Positions 18,727 to 29,536 of a stretch of 64,000 nt of DNA are shown here, one piece after another. Below the pieces are notes generated by a model, which was not told the origin of the DNA, searched no databases, and was given only the letters and a program-made list of their open reading frames with translations. Source of the DNA: Bradyrhizobium lupini (lineage in GTDB: Bacteria > Pseudomonadota > Alphaproteobacteria > Rhizobiales > Xanthobacteraceae); NCBI RefSeq assembly GCF_040939785.1, contig NZ_CP162553.1, positions 3,906,001-3,970,000 of the forward strand, read 5' to 3'. The translations under genes were made by a program, and so were the position numbers. Position 1 is the stretch's first letter; the number at the start of each line of letters is the position of its first letter.

Positions 18727-19924
18727 ATGAATATCCATGAATATCAGGCCAAAGCGCTGCTGAACGAGTTCGGTGTCGCGATCTCCAAGGGCGTTCCGGT
18801 CCTGAAGGCCGCTGATGCGGACGCGGCGGCAAAGGTACTCCCGGGCCCGGTCTGGGTCGTGAAGAGCCAGATCCACGCCGGCGGCCGCGGCAAGGGCAAG
18901 TTCAAGGAAGCCTCGGCCGGCGACAAGGGCGGCGTCCGCATCGCCAAGTCGGCCGCGGAAGTTTCCGAATTCGCCAAGCAGATGCTCGGCGCAACGCTCG
19001 TCACCATCCAGACCGGACCCGCCGGCAAGCAGGTCAACCGCCTCTACATCGAGGACGGGTCAGACATCGACAAGGAATTCTACCTCTCGATCCTGGTCGA
19101 CCGCGAGACCTCCCGCGTCTCCTTCGTGGTGTCGACCGAGGGCGGCGTCAACATCGAGGACGTCGCGCACAACACGCCTGAGAAGATCGTGACCTTCTCG
19201 ATCGATCCCGCGACCGGCATCATGGGCCATCACGGCCGCACCGTCGCGAACGCGCTGAAACTCTCCGGCGATCTCGCCAAGCAGGCCGAGAAGCTCACCG
19301 CGCAGCTCTACGCGGCCTTCGTCGCGAAGGACATGTCGATGCTGGAGATCAACCCGCTCGTCGTGACCAAGCAGGGCCAACTCCGCGTGCTCGACGCCAA
19401 GGTGTCGTTCGACGACAACGCCCTGTTTCGTCACCCTGGAGGTGCTCGCGCTGCGCGACGAGACCGAGGAAGACGCCAAGGAAATCGAGGCGTCCAAATA
19501 CGACCTCAACTACGTCACCCTCGACGGCAATATCGGCTGCATGGTCAACGGCGCCGGTCTCGCGATGGCGACGATGGACATCATCAAGCTCTACGGCATG
19601 GCGCCGGCGAACTTCCTCGACGTCGGCGGCAGCGCCAGCAAGGAAAAGGTCGCGGCCGCCTTCAAGATCATCACCGCGGATCCCAACGTGAAGGGCATCC
19701 TGGTCAACATCTTCGGTGGCATCATGAAGTGCGACGTGATCGCCGAGGGCGTCACGGCCGCCGTTCGTGAAGTCGGCCTCAGCGTGCCGCTGGTGGTTCG
19801 CCTCGAAGGCACCAACGTCGAGCTGGGCAAGAAGATCATCCGTGAATCCGGCCTGAACGTCGTGCCGGCTGACAATCTCGACGACGCCGCGCAGAAGATC
19901 GTGAAGGCCGTCAAGGGAGGCTGA
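18727..19924 (+). pseudogene. sucC: Succinyl-CoA synthetase beta subunit, frameshifted (probable sequence error)
   Basis: The ADP-forming succinyl-CoA ligase beta chain, 398 residues when repaired. It starts [17 protein letters not shown] and has ATP-grasp marks such as [13 protein letters not shown]. The C-terminal half contains [17 protein letters not shown] and [13 protein letters not shown]. The frame shifts after DNALFRHP. An extra T at 19437 (CACCC-T-GGAGG) explains it, and the total length of 1198 is one over a multiple of three. With SucD it makes succinate and ATP from succinyl-CoA. The stop is 4 bases before the DUF1579 gene. Confidence 0.94.
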
Positions 19925-19928
19925 GGCC

Positions 19929-20408
19929 ATGACCCAAGACCATCTCGCTGCATCATCCCCGCTGCCGGAGCACGCGCGTCTTGCCGCGTTCGCCGGTGAA
20001 TGGAATGGCGAAGAGGTGGTCTTTCCGTCGCGGTGGACGGAGGGTGGAACGGCGACTTCTCGCGTTGTGGCCCACATGGATCTCAATGGCTTCTATCTGA
20101 TCCAGGACTCGGTCCAGACCCGCGACGGCAAGCAGAGCTTCGCCACCCACGGCATCTTCACCTTCGACCGCGAAGACCGGACCTACAAATTATTCTGGTA
20201 CGATTCGCTCGGCTACACGCCGCCTTCGCCCGCCTCCGGCGGGTGGGTCGGCAAGACGCTGACGCTGGTGCGCGGCTCGCTCCGCGGCAATGCGCGCCAC
20301 GTCTATGAAATCATCGACGACGATTCCTATTCGTTGAAGATCCAGTTCTCGCCGGACGCGGAAGGCTGGGCCGACGTGCTCACCGGCGTCTACCGCCGCA
20401 TCCACTGA
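19929..20408 (+). CDS. DUF1579-like protein between sucC and sucD
   Basis: A 159-residue soluble protein. The motif [17 protein letters not shown] and a lipocalin-like run of beta-strands ([30 protein letters not shown]) fit the DUF1579 family. It starts 4 bases after sucC and ends 34 bases before sucD, so it is very likely expressed with succinyl-CoA synthetase. No catalytic motif is visible and the function is unknown. Base composition matches its neighbours. Its position, splitting two subunits of one enzyme, is the notable feature. Confidence 0.85.
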   Translation: MTQDHLAASSPLPEHARLAAFAGEWNGEEVVFPSRWTEGGTATSRVVAHMDLNGFYLIQDSVQTRDGKQSFATHGIFTFDREDRTYKLFWYDSLGYTPPSPASGGWVGKTLTLVRGSLRGNARHVYEIIDDDSYSLKIQFSPDAEGWADVLTGVYRRIH

Positions 20409-20442
20409 CCTCTCACTCGTTAGTTTCGCGAAAGCAGACCTC

Positions 20443-21327
20443 ATGTCCATCCTGATCGACAAGAACACCAAGGTCATCTGCCAGGGCTTTACCGGCAAGA
20501 ACGGCACCTTCCATTCGGAGGCCGCGATTGCCTATGGCACCAAGATGGTCGGCGGCACCTCGCCGGGCAAAGGCGGCGCGACGCATCTGGGGCTGCCGGT
20601 GTTCGACACCGTGCGCGAGGCGCGTGAGAAGACCGGTGCCGATGCATCGGTGATCTATGTGCCGCCGCCGGGCGCGGCCGATGCGATCTGCGAAGCCATC
20701 GACGCCGAGATCCCGCTGATCGTCTGCATCACGGAAGGTATCCCGGTCATCGACATGGTCAGGGTGAAGCGTTCGCTGGCCGGCTCCAAGTCGCGCCTGA
20801 TCGGGCCGAACTGCCCGGGCGTCATGACCGCCGGCGAGTGCAAGATCGGCATCATGCCGGCCAACATCTTCAAGACCGGCAGCGTCGGCATCGTCTCCCG
20901 CTCCGGCACGCTGACGTACGAAGCCGTGTTCCAGACCACCCAGGAAGGCCTCGGCCAGACCACCGCGGTCGGCATCGGCGGCGACCCGGTCAAGGGAACC
21001 GAGTTTATCGACGTGCTGGAAATGCTGCTCGGCGACCCCAAGACCGAGTCGATCATCATGATCGGCGAGATCGGCGGTTCCGCCGAGGAGGACGCCGCCC
21101 AGTTCCTCAAGGACGAGGCCAAGCGCGGCCGTAAGAAGCCGATGGTCGGTTTCATTGCCGGTGTCACGGCCCCTCCCGGCCGTCGCATGGGCCATGCCGG
21201 TGCGATCATTTCGGGCGGCAAGGGCGACGCCGGTTCCAAGACCGACGCGATGAAATCGGCTGGAATTTCAGTGTCGCCATCTCCCGCGCGCCTCGGCCAC
21301 ACGCTTGCCGAAAAATTGAAAGCTTGA
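20443..21327 (+). CDS. sucD: Succinyl-CoA synthetase alpha subunit
   Basis: A 294-residue protein that starts [21 protein letters not shown]. The CoA-binding Rossmann segment and [15 protein letters not shown] are present. The phospho-histidine region is [18 protein letters not shown] (catalytic His in GHAGA). The length is exactly that of the family and the frame is intact. It partners SucC. The DUF1579 gene lies between the two. The next gene is sucA after about 137 bases. Confidence 0.97.
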   Translation: MSILIDKNTKVICQGFTGKNGTFHSEAAIAYGTKMVGGTSPGKGGATHLGLPVFDTVREAREKTGADASVIYVPPPGAADAICEAIDAEIPLIVCITEGIPVIDMVRVKRSLAGSKSRLIGPNCPGVMTAGECKIGIMPANIFKTGSVGIVSRSGTLTYEAVFQTTQEGLGQTTAVGIGGDPVKGTEFIDVLEMLLGDPKTESIIMIGEIGGSAEEDAAQFLKDEAKRGRKKPMVGFIAGVTAPPGRRMGHAGAIISGGKGDAGSKTDAMKSAGISVSPSPARLGHTLAEKLKA

Positions 21328-21388
21328 TTCACACCTTCGTAATTTTCCGGGCGAAGTTTCGCAGCAAATAGGGTAAATGGTGCCTGTC

Positions 21389-21418
21389 GCGCTGGTCCTC
21401 TGCCGGGGAGCCCAGCGC
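21389..21418 (+). promoter_or_regulatory. Hairpin in the sucA leader
   Basis: GCGCTGG and CCAGCGC pair around a 16-base loop 47 bases upstream of the sucA start. No T tract follows, so it is more likely a leader structure than a terminator. No known riboswitch was recognised. Confidence 0.35.
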
Positions 21419-21464
21419 CAGCGCCGTTTGTTATGCGCGAACCGAAATCGCCAGGAACTCAAGT

Positions 21465-24434
21465 ATGTCTCGCCAAGACGCGAACGCAGCCTTTGCCCTC
21501 TCCTCCTTTTTGCAGGGCACCAACGCCACCTACATCGACGAAATCTACGCCCGCTACGAGAAGGACCCGTCCTCGGTGGATGCCGAGTGGCAGGACTTCT
21601 TCAAGAGCCTCAACGACCAGCCGGGTGACATCAGCAAGAACGCCCAAGGCCCGTCCTGGGAGCGCGCCAACTGGCCGCTGACCCCGCAGGATGATCTGAC
21701 CTCCGCGCTCGACGGCAATTGGGCGGAAGTCGAGAAGACGGTCGGAGCCAAGATCGCTGCCAAGGCGCAGGCCAAGGGTGGCGACAAGGGCGGCGGCCTC
21801 TCCTCCGCAGACCTGCTCCAGGCCACGCGCGACTCGGTCCGGGCCCTGATGCTGATCCGGTCCTACCGCATGCGCGGGCACTTCCACGCCAAGCTCGATC
21901 CGCTCGGCATCGAAGCCCAGCGCAATCGCGAAGAGCTCGATCCGCGGACCTACGGCTTCAGCGAGGCCGATTTCGACCGCAAGATCTTCCTCGACCATGT
22001 GCTCGGTCTCGAATACGCCAGCCTGCGCGAGATCACCGCGATCTGCGAGCGTACCTACTGCCAGACGCTCGGCGTCGAGTTCATGCACATCACCAACGCG
22101 GCGCAGAAGGCGTGGATCCAGGAGCGGATCGAGGGGCCGGACAAGGAAATCTCGTTCACCCGCGAAGGTCGCCGTGCCATCCTGATGAAGCTGGTCGAAG
22201 CCGAAGGTTTCGAGAAATTCTGCGACACCAAGTTCACCGGCACCAAGCGCTTCGGCCTGGACGGTGCTGAATCGCTGATCCCCGCGCTCGAGCAGATCAT
22301 CAAGCGCGGCGGCAATCTCGGCGTGAAGGAGGTCGTGCTGGGCATGCCGCACCGCGGCCGCCTCAACGTCCTGACCCAGGTGATGGGCAAGCCGCATCGC
22401 GCGCTGTTCCACGAGTTCAAGGGCGGTTCGGCCAATCCTGATGCGGTCGAAGGCTCGGGCGACGTCAAATATCACCTCGGCGCGTCTTCGGATCGCGAGT
22501 TCGACGGCAACCGCATCCATCTGTCGCTGACCGCCAACCCCTCGCATCTGGAGATCGTCGATCCCGTGGTGCTCGGAAAAGTCCGCGCCAAGCAGGATCA
22601 GCACGGCGATCCGCCGGATATGCGCATCTCGGTGATGCCGCTGCTGATGCACGGTGACGCCGCGTTCGCCGGCCAGGGCGTGGTCGCGGAATGTTTCGGC
22701 CTGTCGGACCTGAAGGGCTACCGCACCGGCGGCTCCGTGCACTTCATCGTCAACAACCAGATCGGCTTCACCACCTATCCGCGTTATTCCCGTTCGTCGC
22801 CTTACCCGTCCGACGTGGCGAAGATGATCGACGCGCCGATCTTCCACGTCAACGGCGACGATCCGGAAGCCGTCGTGTTCGCGGCCAAGGTCGCGACCGA
22901 GTTCCGGCAGAAATTCCACAAGCCCGTCGTCATCGACATGTTCTGCTACCGCAGGCATGGCCATAACGAGGGCGACGAGCCGGCTTTCACCCAGCCGGTG
23001 ATGTACAAGAAGATCGCGGCCCATCCGTCGACGCTCGAGCTCTACGCCCGCCGCCTCATCAGCGAAGGCGTGCTGACCGAGGGCGAGGTCGAGAAGGCCA
23101 AGGCCGACTGGCGCGCGCGGCTCGATGCCGAGCTCGAAGCCGGCTCCGGCTACAAGCCCAACAAGGCCGACTGGCTCGACGGCAAATGGGCCGGCTTCAA
23201 GATCGCCGATCAGGAAGAAGATGCGCGGCGTGGCGTCACCGGCGTCGACATCGCCGCCCTGAAGGACATCGGTCGCAAGATCACCAAGGTGCCGGACGGT
23301 TTCCGCGTCCACCGCACCATCCAGCGCTTCCTCGAAAACCGCGCCAAGGCGATCGACGGCGGCACGGGCATCGACTGGGCGACCGGCGAAGCGCTGGCGT
23401 TCTGCACGCTGCTCAACGAGAACCACCATGTCCGCCTGTCCGGACAGGATTCGGAGCGCGGCACTTTCTCGCAGCGCCACTCGGTCCTGATCGATCAAGA
23501 AGACGAGAGCCGCTACACGCCGTTCAACCATCTCGGTCACGAGCAGGGCCATTACGAGGTCATCAACTCGCTGCTGTCGGAAGAAGCCGTGCTCGGCTTC
23601 GAATACGGCTATTCGCTCGCCGAGCCGAACACGCTCACCCTGTGGGAAGCGCAGTTCGGCGACTTCGCCAACGGCGCGCAGGTCGTGTTCGACCAGTTCA
23701 TCTCCTCGGGTGAGCGCAAATGGCTGCGCATGTCCGGCCTCGTCTGCCTCCTGCCGCACGGCTATGAAGGCCAGGGACCGGAGCACTCCTCGGCGCGTCT
23801 GGAGCGCTATCTGCAGATGTGCGCGGAAGACAACATGCAGGTGGTCTATCCGACCACGCCGGCGAACTACTTCCACGTGCTGCGCCGGCAGCTTCATCGC
23901 GAGATCCGCAAGCCGCTGATCGTGATGACGCCGAAGTCCCTGCTGCGTCACAAGCGGGCGGTGTCGCGTCTCGAGGAGCTCGCGAAGGGAACGACCTTCC
24001 ACCGCATCCTCTATGACGACGCCCAGATGCTGCCGAGCGAAGCGATCAAGCTCGTTCCCGACGAGAAGATCCGCCGCATCGTGCTCTGCTCGGGCAAGGT
24101 CTATTACGACCTCTACGAGGAGCGCGAGAAGCGCGGCATGGACGACATCTATCTGATGCGCGTCGAGCAGCTCTATCCGGTGCCGCTCAAGGCGCTGGTG
24201 GCCGAACTGTCGCGCTTCAAGAAGGCCGAAGTGGTGTGGTGCCAGGAAGAGCCGCGCAACATGGGTGCCTGGCACTTCATCGAGCCCTATCTGGAGTGGG
24301 TGCTGAACCAGGTGAACGGTGCGAGCCGGCGTCCGCGTTATGTCGGCCGCGCCGCCTCCGCCGCGACCGCCACGGGTCTGATGTCGAAGCATCAGGCGCA
24401 GCTGAAGGCGTTCCTGGACGAAGCATTGAGCTGA
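21465..24434 (+). CDS. sucA: 2-oxoglutarate dehydrogenase E1 component
   Basis: A 989-residue thiamine-diphosphate enzyme. An N-terminal segment, [18 protein letters not shown], leads to the dehydrogenase core. The ThDP-binding region has [13 protein letters not shown] through [18 protein letters not shown] and the C-terminal transketolase-like domain ([31 protein letters not shown]) are conserved. It decarboxylates 2-oxoglutarate and passes the succinyl group to the lipoyl domain of SucB. The frame is complete and the length normal. Confidence 0.98.
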   Translation: MSRQDANAAFALSSFLQGTNATYIDEIYARYEKDPSSVDAEWQDFFKSLNDQPGDISKNAQGPSWERANWPLTPQDDLTSALDGNWAEVEKTVGAKIAAKAQAKGGDKGGGLSSADLLQATRDSVRALMLIRSYRMRGHFHAKLDPLGIEAQRNREELDPRTYGFSEADFDRKIFLDHVLGLEYASLREITAICERTYCQTLGVEFMHITNAAQKAWIQERIEGPDKEISFTREGRRAILMKLVEAEGFEKFCDTKFTGTKRFGLDGAESLIPALEQIIKRGGNLGVKEVVLGMPHRGRLNVLTQVMGKPHRALFHEFKGGSANPDAVEGSGDVKYHLGASSDREFDGNRIHLSLTANPSHLEIVDPVVLGKVRAKQDQHGDPPDMRISVMPLLMHGDAAFAGQGVVAECFGLSDLKGYRTGGSVHFIVNNQIGFTTYPRYSRSSPYPSDVAKMIDAPIFHVNGDDPEAVVFAAKVATEFRQKFHKPVVIDMFCYRRHGHNEGDEPAFTQPVMYKKIAAHPSTLELYARRLISEGVLTEGEVEKAKADWRARLDAELEAGSGYKPNKADWLDGKWAGFKIADQEEDARRGVTGVDIAALKDIGRKITKVPDGFRVHRTIQRFLENRAKAIDGGTGIDWATGEALAFCTLLNENHHVRLSGQDSERGTFSQRHSVLIDQEDESRYTPFNHLGHEQGHYEVINSLLSEEAVLGFEYGYSLAEPNTLTLWEAQFGDFANGAQVVFDQFISSGERKWLRMSGLVCLLPHGYEGQGPEHSSARLERYLQMCAEDNMQVVYPTTPANYFHVLRRQLHREIRKPLIVMTPKSLLRHKRAVSRLEELAKGTTFHRILYDDAQMLPSEAIKLVPDEKIRRIVLCSGKVYYDLYEEREKRGMDDIYLMRVEQLYPVPLKALVAELSRFKKAEVVWCQEEPRNMGAWHFIEPYLEWVLNQVNGASRRPRYVGRAASAATATGLMSKHQAQLKAFLDEALS

Positions 24435-24450
24435 GAAGTTTTTACACCTC

Positions 24451-24568
24451 GTCATGCCCCGCCTTGTGCGCAATTGCGCACCGGGGCGGGGGATCCAGTA
24501 TTCCGCGCCGCCCGTCTCTATCACGACTGTCACGGCGTACTGGATCGCCCGCATCCGCGGGCGCTGAC
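24451..24568. repeat. Palindromic intergenic repeat, type A (copy 2)
   Basis: About 118 bases inside the sucA-sucB gap. Outer arms begin GTCATGCCCCGCC and end GGGCGCTGAC. Inner marks ATCCAGTATTCC and CGGCGTACTGGAT are shared with the copies at 1.06 kb and 28.7 kb. The left arm has an extra small hairpin, TGCGCAATTGCGCA. It separates the E1 and E2 genes of one enzyme complex. Confidence 0.85.
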
Positions 24569-24613
24569 ATCTGCACCTATCTCCGCATTGGCGATCTCCT
24601 TAAGGAAAAGACC

Positions 24614-25849
24614 ATGACTGAAATTCGTGTGCCGACCCTCGGCGAATCCGTCACCGAGGCCACCATCGGCCGCTGGTTCAAGAAGGCCGGCGATCCCGTC
24701 GCCGTCGACGAGCCCTTGGTGGAGCTCGAGACCGACAAGGTCACCATCGAAGTCCCGGCGCCCTCAGCCGGCACGCTGAGCGAGATCATCGCCGCCGATG
24801 GTGCCACCGTCGCCGTCGGCGCGCTGCTCGGCCAGATTACCGAAGGCGCCGCCGGCGCTGCCAAGCCGGCAGCTGCGCCCGCGAAGCCCGCGGCTGCCGC
24901 TCCTGCGGCCGCTGCTGCTCCCGCCGCGGCGAAGGCGCCACCGGCCGATGCGCCGCTCGCTCCCTCCGTGCGGAAGCTCTCGGCCGAGACCGGCGTCGAC
25001 GCCTCGACCGTTCCCGGCTCCGGCAAGGACGGGCGCGTCACCAAGGGCGACATGCTCGCCGCGATCGAGCGTGCGGCCTCGGCGCCGACCCCCGTCAACC
25101 AGCCGGCCGCAGCGGTTCAGGTCCGCGCACCGTCGCCGGCCGATGACGCCGCCCGCGAAGAGCGCGTCAAGATGACCCGGCTGCGCCAGACCATCGCGCG
25201 CCGCCTCAAGGACGTGCAGAACACCGCCGCGATGCTCACGACCTTCAACGAGGTCGACATGACCAACGTCATGGCGCTGCGTTCCCACTACAAGGATGCG
25301 TTCGAGAAGAAGCATGGCTCGAAGCTCGGCTTCATGGGCTTCTTCACCAAGGCCGTCGTCCAGGGGCTGAAGGACATCCCGGCCGTCAACGCCGAGATCG
25401 ACGGCACCGATCTGATCTACAAGAACTACTATCACATCGGCGTCGCCGTCGGCACCGACAAGGGCCTCGTCGTGCCCGTGGTGCGCGACTGCGACAACAA
25501 GTCGATCGCGGACATCGAGAAGGGCATCGCCGATTTCGGCCGCCGCGCCCGCGACGGCCAGCTCAAGATCGACGAGATGCAGGGCGGCACCTTCACCATC
25601 ACCAATGGCGGCATCTACGGCTCGCTGATGTCGACCCCGATCCTGAACGCGCCGCAGTCCGGCATCCTCGGCATGCACAAGATCCAGGAGCGGCCGATGG
25701 TCGTCGGCGGCAAGATCGAGGTCCGCCCGATGATGTATCTGGCGCTGTCCTACGATCACCGCGTCATCGACGGCAAGGAAGCCGTGACCTTCCTTGTCCG
25801 CGTCAAGGAGAGCCTGGAAGATCCGGCGCGCCTGGTGCTCGATCTCTGA
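24614..25849 (+). CDS. sucB: 2-oxoglutarate dehydrogenase E2 (dihydrolipoyl succinyltransferase)
   Basis: A 411-residue protein. A single lipoyl domain comes first (lipoyl lysine K42 in [11 protein letters not shown]), then an Ala/Pro-rich linker, then the E1/E3-binding domain ([14 protein letters not shown]...GRVTKGDML). A second linker leads to the catalytic domain with SYDHRVIDG (H382, D386). The start at 24614 is set by [12 protein letters not shown]; the in-frame extension upstream runs through sucA and the repeat. One lipoyl domain and ~410 residues are normal for SucB. Confidence 0.97.
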   Translation: MTEIRVPTLGESVTEATIGRWFKKAGDPVAVDEPLVELETDKVTIEVPAPSAGTLSEIIAADGATVAVGALLGQITEGAAGAAKPAAAPAKPAAAAPAAAAAPAAAKAPPADAPLAPSVRKLSAETGVDASTVPGSGKDGRVTKGDMLAAIERAASAPTPVNQPAAAVQVRAPSPADDAAREERVKMTRLRQTIARRLKDVQNTAAMLTTFNEVDMTNVMALRSHYKDAFEKKHGSKLGFMGFFTKAVVQGLKDIPAVNAEIDGTDLIYKNYYHIGVAVGTDKGLVVPVVRDCDNKSIADIEKGIADFGRRARDGQLKIDEMQGGTFTITNGGIYGSLMSTPILNAPQSGILGMHKIQERPMVVGGKIEVRPMMYLALSYDHRVIDGKEAVTFLVRVKESLEDPARLVLDL

Positions 25850-25901
25850 TCGCTGATGCTCTGCGAGCGCCGTCGCCTTTCGCGACGGCGCGTGTCGAAC
25901 T

Positions 25902-26663
25902 ATGGAGGCGCGCGTGACGGATAAAGTCGTTGTCATCACCGGCGGCAGCCGCGGCATCGGCCGTGCGACCGCAATTGCCGCCGCGGCACGCGGCTTCCGG
26001 ATCGTTGTCGGCTATGCCAGCAACAAGACGGCCGCCGATGAGGTGGTCGCCGAGATCGCGGCCAGCAACGGCAAGGCCATCGCGGTGAAATGCGACGTCG
26101 CCGAGGAAAGCGACATCCTGGCGCTGTTCAAGGCCGCGGACGCGTTCGGCACGCTCGGCGCGCTCGTCAACAATGGCGGCATCGTCGGGACCAGCGGCGT
26201 GCGCGTCGACGAGATGTCGGCCGAGCGCATCCAGCGTGTGATGGCGGTCAACGTCACCGGCTCCATCCTCTGCGCGCGCGAAGCCGTGAAGCGGATGTCG
26301 ACCAGGCACGGCGGCCAGGGCGGCGTCATCGTCAATCTGTCGTCGGTTGCGGCCAAGCTCGGCGCGCCGAACACCTATGTCGACTATGCCGCGTCCAAGG
26401 GCGCGATCGATTCCTTCACCATCGGCCTCGGCTATGAGGTTGCCGGCGAGGGCATTCGCGTCGCGGGCATCCGCCCCGGCCTGATCGACACCGAAATCCA
26501 CGCTGCCGGCGGTGAGCCCGACCGCGCCCATCGCTTGGCCCATATGGTGCCGATGAAGCGCGTCGGTACGGCCGATGAAGTCGCCAATGCCATCGTCTGG
26601 CTGATGTCGGACGATGCCTCCTACGTTACCTCAGCCATTCTCGATGTGTCCGGCGGACGCTGA
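25902..26663 (+). CDS. SDR family oxidoreductase between sucB and lpdA
   Basis: A ~253-residue short-chain dehydrogenase/reductase. The cofactor motif is [12 protein letters not shown], the NNGG motif VNNGGIVG, the catalytic serine is in IVNLSSVAA and the YxxxK motif is YAASK. The C-terminal segment [12 protein letters not shown] is typical. The acidic residue that would favour NAD is absent after the second strand; GYASNK suggests NADP (inference). Substrate is unknown. Either ATG 25902 or GTG 25914 may be the start. It sits between E2 and E3 genes of the 2-oxoglutarate dehydrogenase complex, probably cotranscribed. Confidence 0.9.
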   Translation: MEARVTDKVVVITGGSRGIGRATAIAAAARGFRIVVGYASNKTAADEVVAEIAASNGKAIAVKCDVAEESDILALFKAADAFGTLGALVNNGGIVGTSGVRVDEMSAERIQRVMAVNVTGSILCAREAVKRMSTRHGGQGGVIVNLSSVAAKLGAPNTYVDYAASKGAIDSFTIGLGYEVAGEGIRVAGIRPGLIDTEIHAAGGEPDRAHRLAHMVPMKRVGTADEVANAIVWLMSDDASYVTSAILDVSGGR

Positions 26664-26719
26664 CGCGCCGCGCGGACGCTGACACATCCTTCAACGCTAA
26701 ACTTACGGGACTTTCTCTC

Positions 26720-28120
26720 ATGGCTACCTACGATCTCGTCGTCATCGGCACCGGACCGGGCGGTTATGTCTGCGCGGTGCGTGCAGCGCAGCTCGGCATG
26801 AAAGTCGCCGTGGTGGAAAAGAACGCGACGCTCGGCGGCACCTGCCTCAATGTCGGCTGCATGCCGTCGAAGGCGCTGCTGCATGCCTCCGAAATGTTCG
26901 AGGAGGCCGGGCATTCCTTCGCCAAGATGGGCGTCAGCGTCTCCGCGCCGAAGCTCGATTTGCCTGCGATGATGAACTTCAAGCAGCAGGGCATCGACGG
27001 CAACGTCAAAGGCGTCGAGTTCCTGATGAAGAAGAACAAGATCGACGTGCTCAAGGGCGCCGGCAAGATTCTCGGCACCGGCAAGGTCGAGATCTCCGCC
27101 GACGGCAAGTCGCAGGTCGTCGAAACCAAGAGCATCGTGATCGCCACCGGCTCGGACATCGCGCGGCTCAAGGGCATCGAGATCGACGAGACCCGCATCG
27201 TGTCGTCGACCGGTGCGCTGTCGCTGGACAAGGTCCCCGGCAAGTTGCTGATCGTCGGCGCCGGCGTGATCGGCCTCGAGCTCGGCTCGGTCTGGCACCG
27301 TCTCGGCGCCGAAGTGGTCGTCGTCGAATTCCTCGACCGCATCCTGCCCGGCATGGACGGCGAGATCGCCAAGCAATTCCAGCGCATCCTGGAGAAGCAG
27401 GGGTTTGCGTTCAAGCTGGGTGCCAAGGTGACGGGCGTGGACACGTCCGGCAAGACGCTGAAGGCGACGGTCGAGCCCGCCGGCGGCGGCGCTGCCGAGA
27501 CGCTGGAAGCCGACGTCGTTCTCGTCTGTATCGGCCGTGTGCCGTACACGGAGGGGCTTGGCCTGAAGGAAGCCGGCGTTGCGCTCGACAATCGCGGCCG
27601 CGTGCAGATCGATCCGCATTTCGCGACCAGCGTGAAGGGCGTCTATGCCATCGGCGACGTCGTCGCGGGCCCGATGCTCGCGCACAAGGCCGAGGATGAA
27701 GGCGTCGCGGTTGCCGAGATCATCGCCGGGCAGGCCGGCCACGTGAACTACGATGTTATCCCAGGCGTCGTGTATACCACGCCGGAAGTATCCTCCGTCG
27801 GCAAGACCGAGGAGGAGCTGAAGCAGGCGGGCGTGGCTTATACGGTCGGAAAGTTTCCCTTTACCGCCAACGGCCGTTCCAAGGTCAACCAGACCACCGA
27901 CGGCTTTGTGAAGATTCTCGCAGATGCGAAGACCGATCGCGTGCTCGGCGTGCACATTATCGGCCGCGAAGCCGGCGAAATGATCCATGAGGCGGCCGTT
28001 CTCATGGAGTTTGGCGGCAGCGCGGAGGATCTCGCGCGCACCTGCCACGCGCACCCGACGCGCTCGGAGGCCATCAAGGAAGCCGCGCTTGCAGTCGGCA
28101 AGCGGGCCATCCATATGTAG
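26720..28120 (+). CDS. lpdA: Dihydrolipoyl dehydrogenase (E3)
   Basis: A 466-residue flavoprotein. The FAD motif [11 protein letters not shown] is near the N-terminus and the redox-active disulfide is CLNVGC (C42/C47). The NAD-binding motif is [11 protein letters not shown] and the C-terminal active-site His-Pro is in [10 protein letters not shown]. It reoxidises the lipoyl group of SucB and passes electrons to NAD. The length is normal and the frame intact. It is the last enzyme gene of the TCA cluster; a small membrane protein gene follows after 33 bases. Confidence 0.97.
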   Translation: MATYDLVVIGTGPGGYVCAVRAAQLGMKVAVVEKNATLGGTCLNVGCMPSKALLHASEMFEEAGHSFAKMGVSVSAPKLDLPAMMNFKQQGIDGNVKGVEFLMKKNKIDVLKGAGKILGTGKVEISADGKSQVVETKSIVIATGSDIARLKGIEIDETRIVSSTGALSLDKVPGKLLIVGAGVIGLELGSVWHRLGAEVVVVEFLDRILPGMDGEIAKQFQRILEKQGFAFKLGAKVTGVDTSGKTLKATVEPAGGGAAETLEADVVLVCIGRVPYTEGLGLKEAGVALDNRGRVQIDPHFATSVKGVYAIGDVVAGPMLAHKAEDEGVAVAEIIAGQAGHVNYDVIPGVVYTTPEVSSVGKTEEELKQAGVAYTVGKFPFTANGRSKVNQTTDGFVKILADAKTDRVLGVHIIGREAGEMIHEAAVLMEFGGSAEDLARTCHAHPTRSEAIKEAALAVGKRAIHM

Positions 28121-28153
28121 GTCGCGCCCAGCGCCGAATCGGGCGGGAAACAC

Positions 28154-28684
28154 ATGCTACGCCGCCTGCTTCAACCGGTCTGGGTCCTGCTTGCGATCAT
28201 CTTCCTGATCGAAGCCTGGCTGTGGGACCATCTCGAACCGATCGTCGCGCGGGTTGTCGCAATTGTCCCGCTCGCCCGGTTCAAGCAATGGCTGTCGGAC
28301 CGCGTCGATGCGCTGTCGCCGGCGATGACGCTGATCGTGTTCGCCGTGCCCATCATCCCGCTGTTTCCGCTCAAGCTGGTCGGCCTGTGGCTGCTCACGC
28401 ACGAATACTGGACCAGCGCGGTCTTCACCATCGTGTTCGCAAAGCTGCTCGGGGTCGGCGTCACCGCCTTCGTGTTCGACGTGACGCGCGACAAGCTGAT
28501 GGAGATGGCGTGGTTCGAGCGGCTCTATGATCTGGTGCTGAAGCTGCGTGCCAAGGCCGCCGAGCTGGTCGATCCGATCAAGCGACGCATCAAGGAGCTG
28601 ATCGCCGGCAACGGCGAAGGCTGGTCCTCCCGCACGCTCCGCCTGATCCAGCGCTTTCGCAAGAGCGTGCACGAAGCGCGTTGA
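28154..28684 (+). CDS. Conserved hypothetical membrane protein
   Basis: A 176-residue protein not matched to a named family. It has an N-terminal hydrophobic segment (residues 5-24), then two more membrane segments around 60-75 and 88-112, and an amphipathic, basic C-terminal third (LVLKLRAKAAELVDPIKRRIKEL). It starts 33 bases after lpdA on the same strand, so it may be the last gene of the 2-oxoglutarate dehydrogenase unit. A type A repeat follows. Codon use and GC resemble its neighbours, so it is probably a real gene. Confidence 0.75.
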   Translation: MLRRLLQPVWVLLAIIFLIEAWLWDHLEPIVARVVAIVPLARFKQWLSDRVDALSPAMTLIVFAVPIIPLFPLKLVGLWLLTHEYWTSAVFTIVFAKLLGVGVTAFVFDVTRDKLMEMAWFERLYDLVLKLRAKAAELVDPIKRRIKELIAGNGEGWSSRTLRLIQRFRKSVHEAR

Positions 28685-28703
28685 GCGTCGCCACTTGTTC
28701 AGT

Positions 28704-28804
28704 GTCATTGCCCGCGAAGGCGGGCAATCCAGTATTCCAGAGACAGTGAGGCTAGAATCGAGAGGCCGCGGCGTACTGGATGCCCCGCCTTCGCGGAGCA
28801 TGAC
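28704..28804. repeat. Palindromic intergenic repeat, type A (copy 3)
   Basis: Arms GTCATTGCCCGCGAAGGCGGGCAATCC and GGATGCCCCGCC...GCATGAC surround ATCCAGTATTCCAGAGACAG and GAGAGGCCGCGGCGTACTGG. It is the closest relative of the copy at 1056-1157. It lies between convergent genes. Confidence 0.87.
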
Positions 28805-28828
28805 AGCGGAGTATGTAGCGTCAACGCC

Positions 28829-29419
28829 TCAATGCAGATGCAGCAGATGCGGCGACCATGCGCCGAGCATGGTCATCCCAAGTCCGGCAAGCGACAGCAG
28901 GCCCGCGATCCAGGCGAGCGGCAGCATGCCGGTGATGATGGTGGCTGAGGCCAGCACGATGCCGATCTGGAAGGCGGCGGACGCCAGCTCGAAGTGATGA
29001 TATTTCGCAGTCGCCTCGTCGCGCTCATGCTCGGCGTGCTTGGCCTTTTCGGCCAGCTGCTCGGTGCCTTCGCCGGTCTCCGGCTCGGAGCGGTAGCGCT
29101 GCGCGGTCTTCTGCCAGTCCTCGATCTGCTTCTGCACGGCCACCTTGTTGGCCTCGTCGCTCGCCGCGCCGAGGATGAGCTTGCCCTGGTCGGCCATGGT
29201 CTGCACCACGGTGCGGCGGATGCTCTTGGCCTGGAAGAACGCCCAGAGGTTGGAGGCCTCGACGTTCTTGCTGATCGATTCGGTCTGGGCGCCCTTGCCG
29301 AGCGTCTCGGAGATCGCCAGGAACAGCGCCAGAACCGCGATCAGGAGCGCGATCTTCTTGTTCGAGCCGGACGCGTGTTCGGCGTGCTCGGCATGCTCCA
29401 TGCTTTCATGTGCGCTCAT
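28829..29419 (-). CDS. DUF4337-like membrane protein
   Basis: A 196-residue protein. A His/Glu-rich start (HESMEHAEHAEHA) precedes a membrane segment (KKIALLIAVLALFLAISETL). A central charged, coiled region follows, and two C-terminal membrane segments end in GAWSPHLLHLH. This layout matches DUF4337. Function is unknown. The start at 29419 is supported by the purine-rich AGGAGGGA just upstream; a longer in-frame extension is not credible. Confidence 0.85.
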   Translation of the reverse strand: MSAHESMEHAEHAEHASGSNKKIALLIAVLALFLAISETLGKGAQTESISKNVEASNLWAFFQAKSIRRTVVQTMADQGKLILGAASDEANKVAVQKQIEDWQKTAQRYRSEPETGEGTEQLAEKAKHAEHERDEATAKYHHFELASAAFQIGIVLASATIITGMLPLAWIAGLLSLAGLGMTMLGAWSPHLLHLH

Positions 29420-29536
29420 AAATCCCTCCTGCCTGTTTACCAACGATTGACCGAACTGCGCGACGGGCGCAAGTGGCAAGCCGCGATGGCCGTTGCAATT
29501 AAGGGTTTCGCGTCGGGGCTGATCTAGTCCTGTCCC

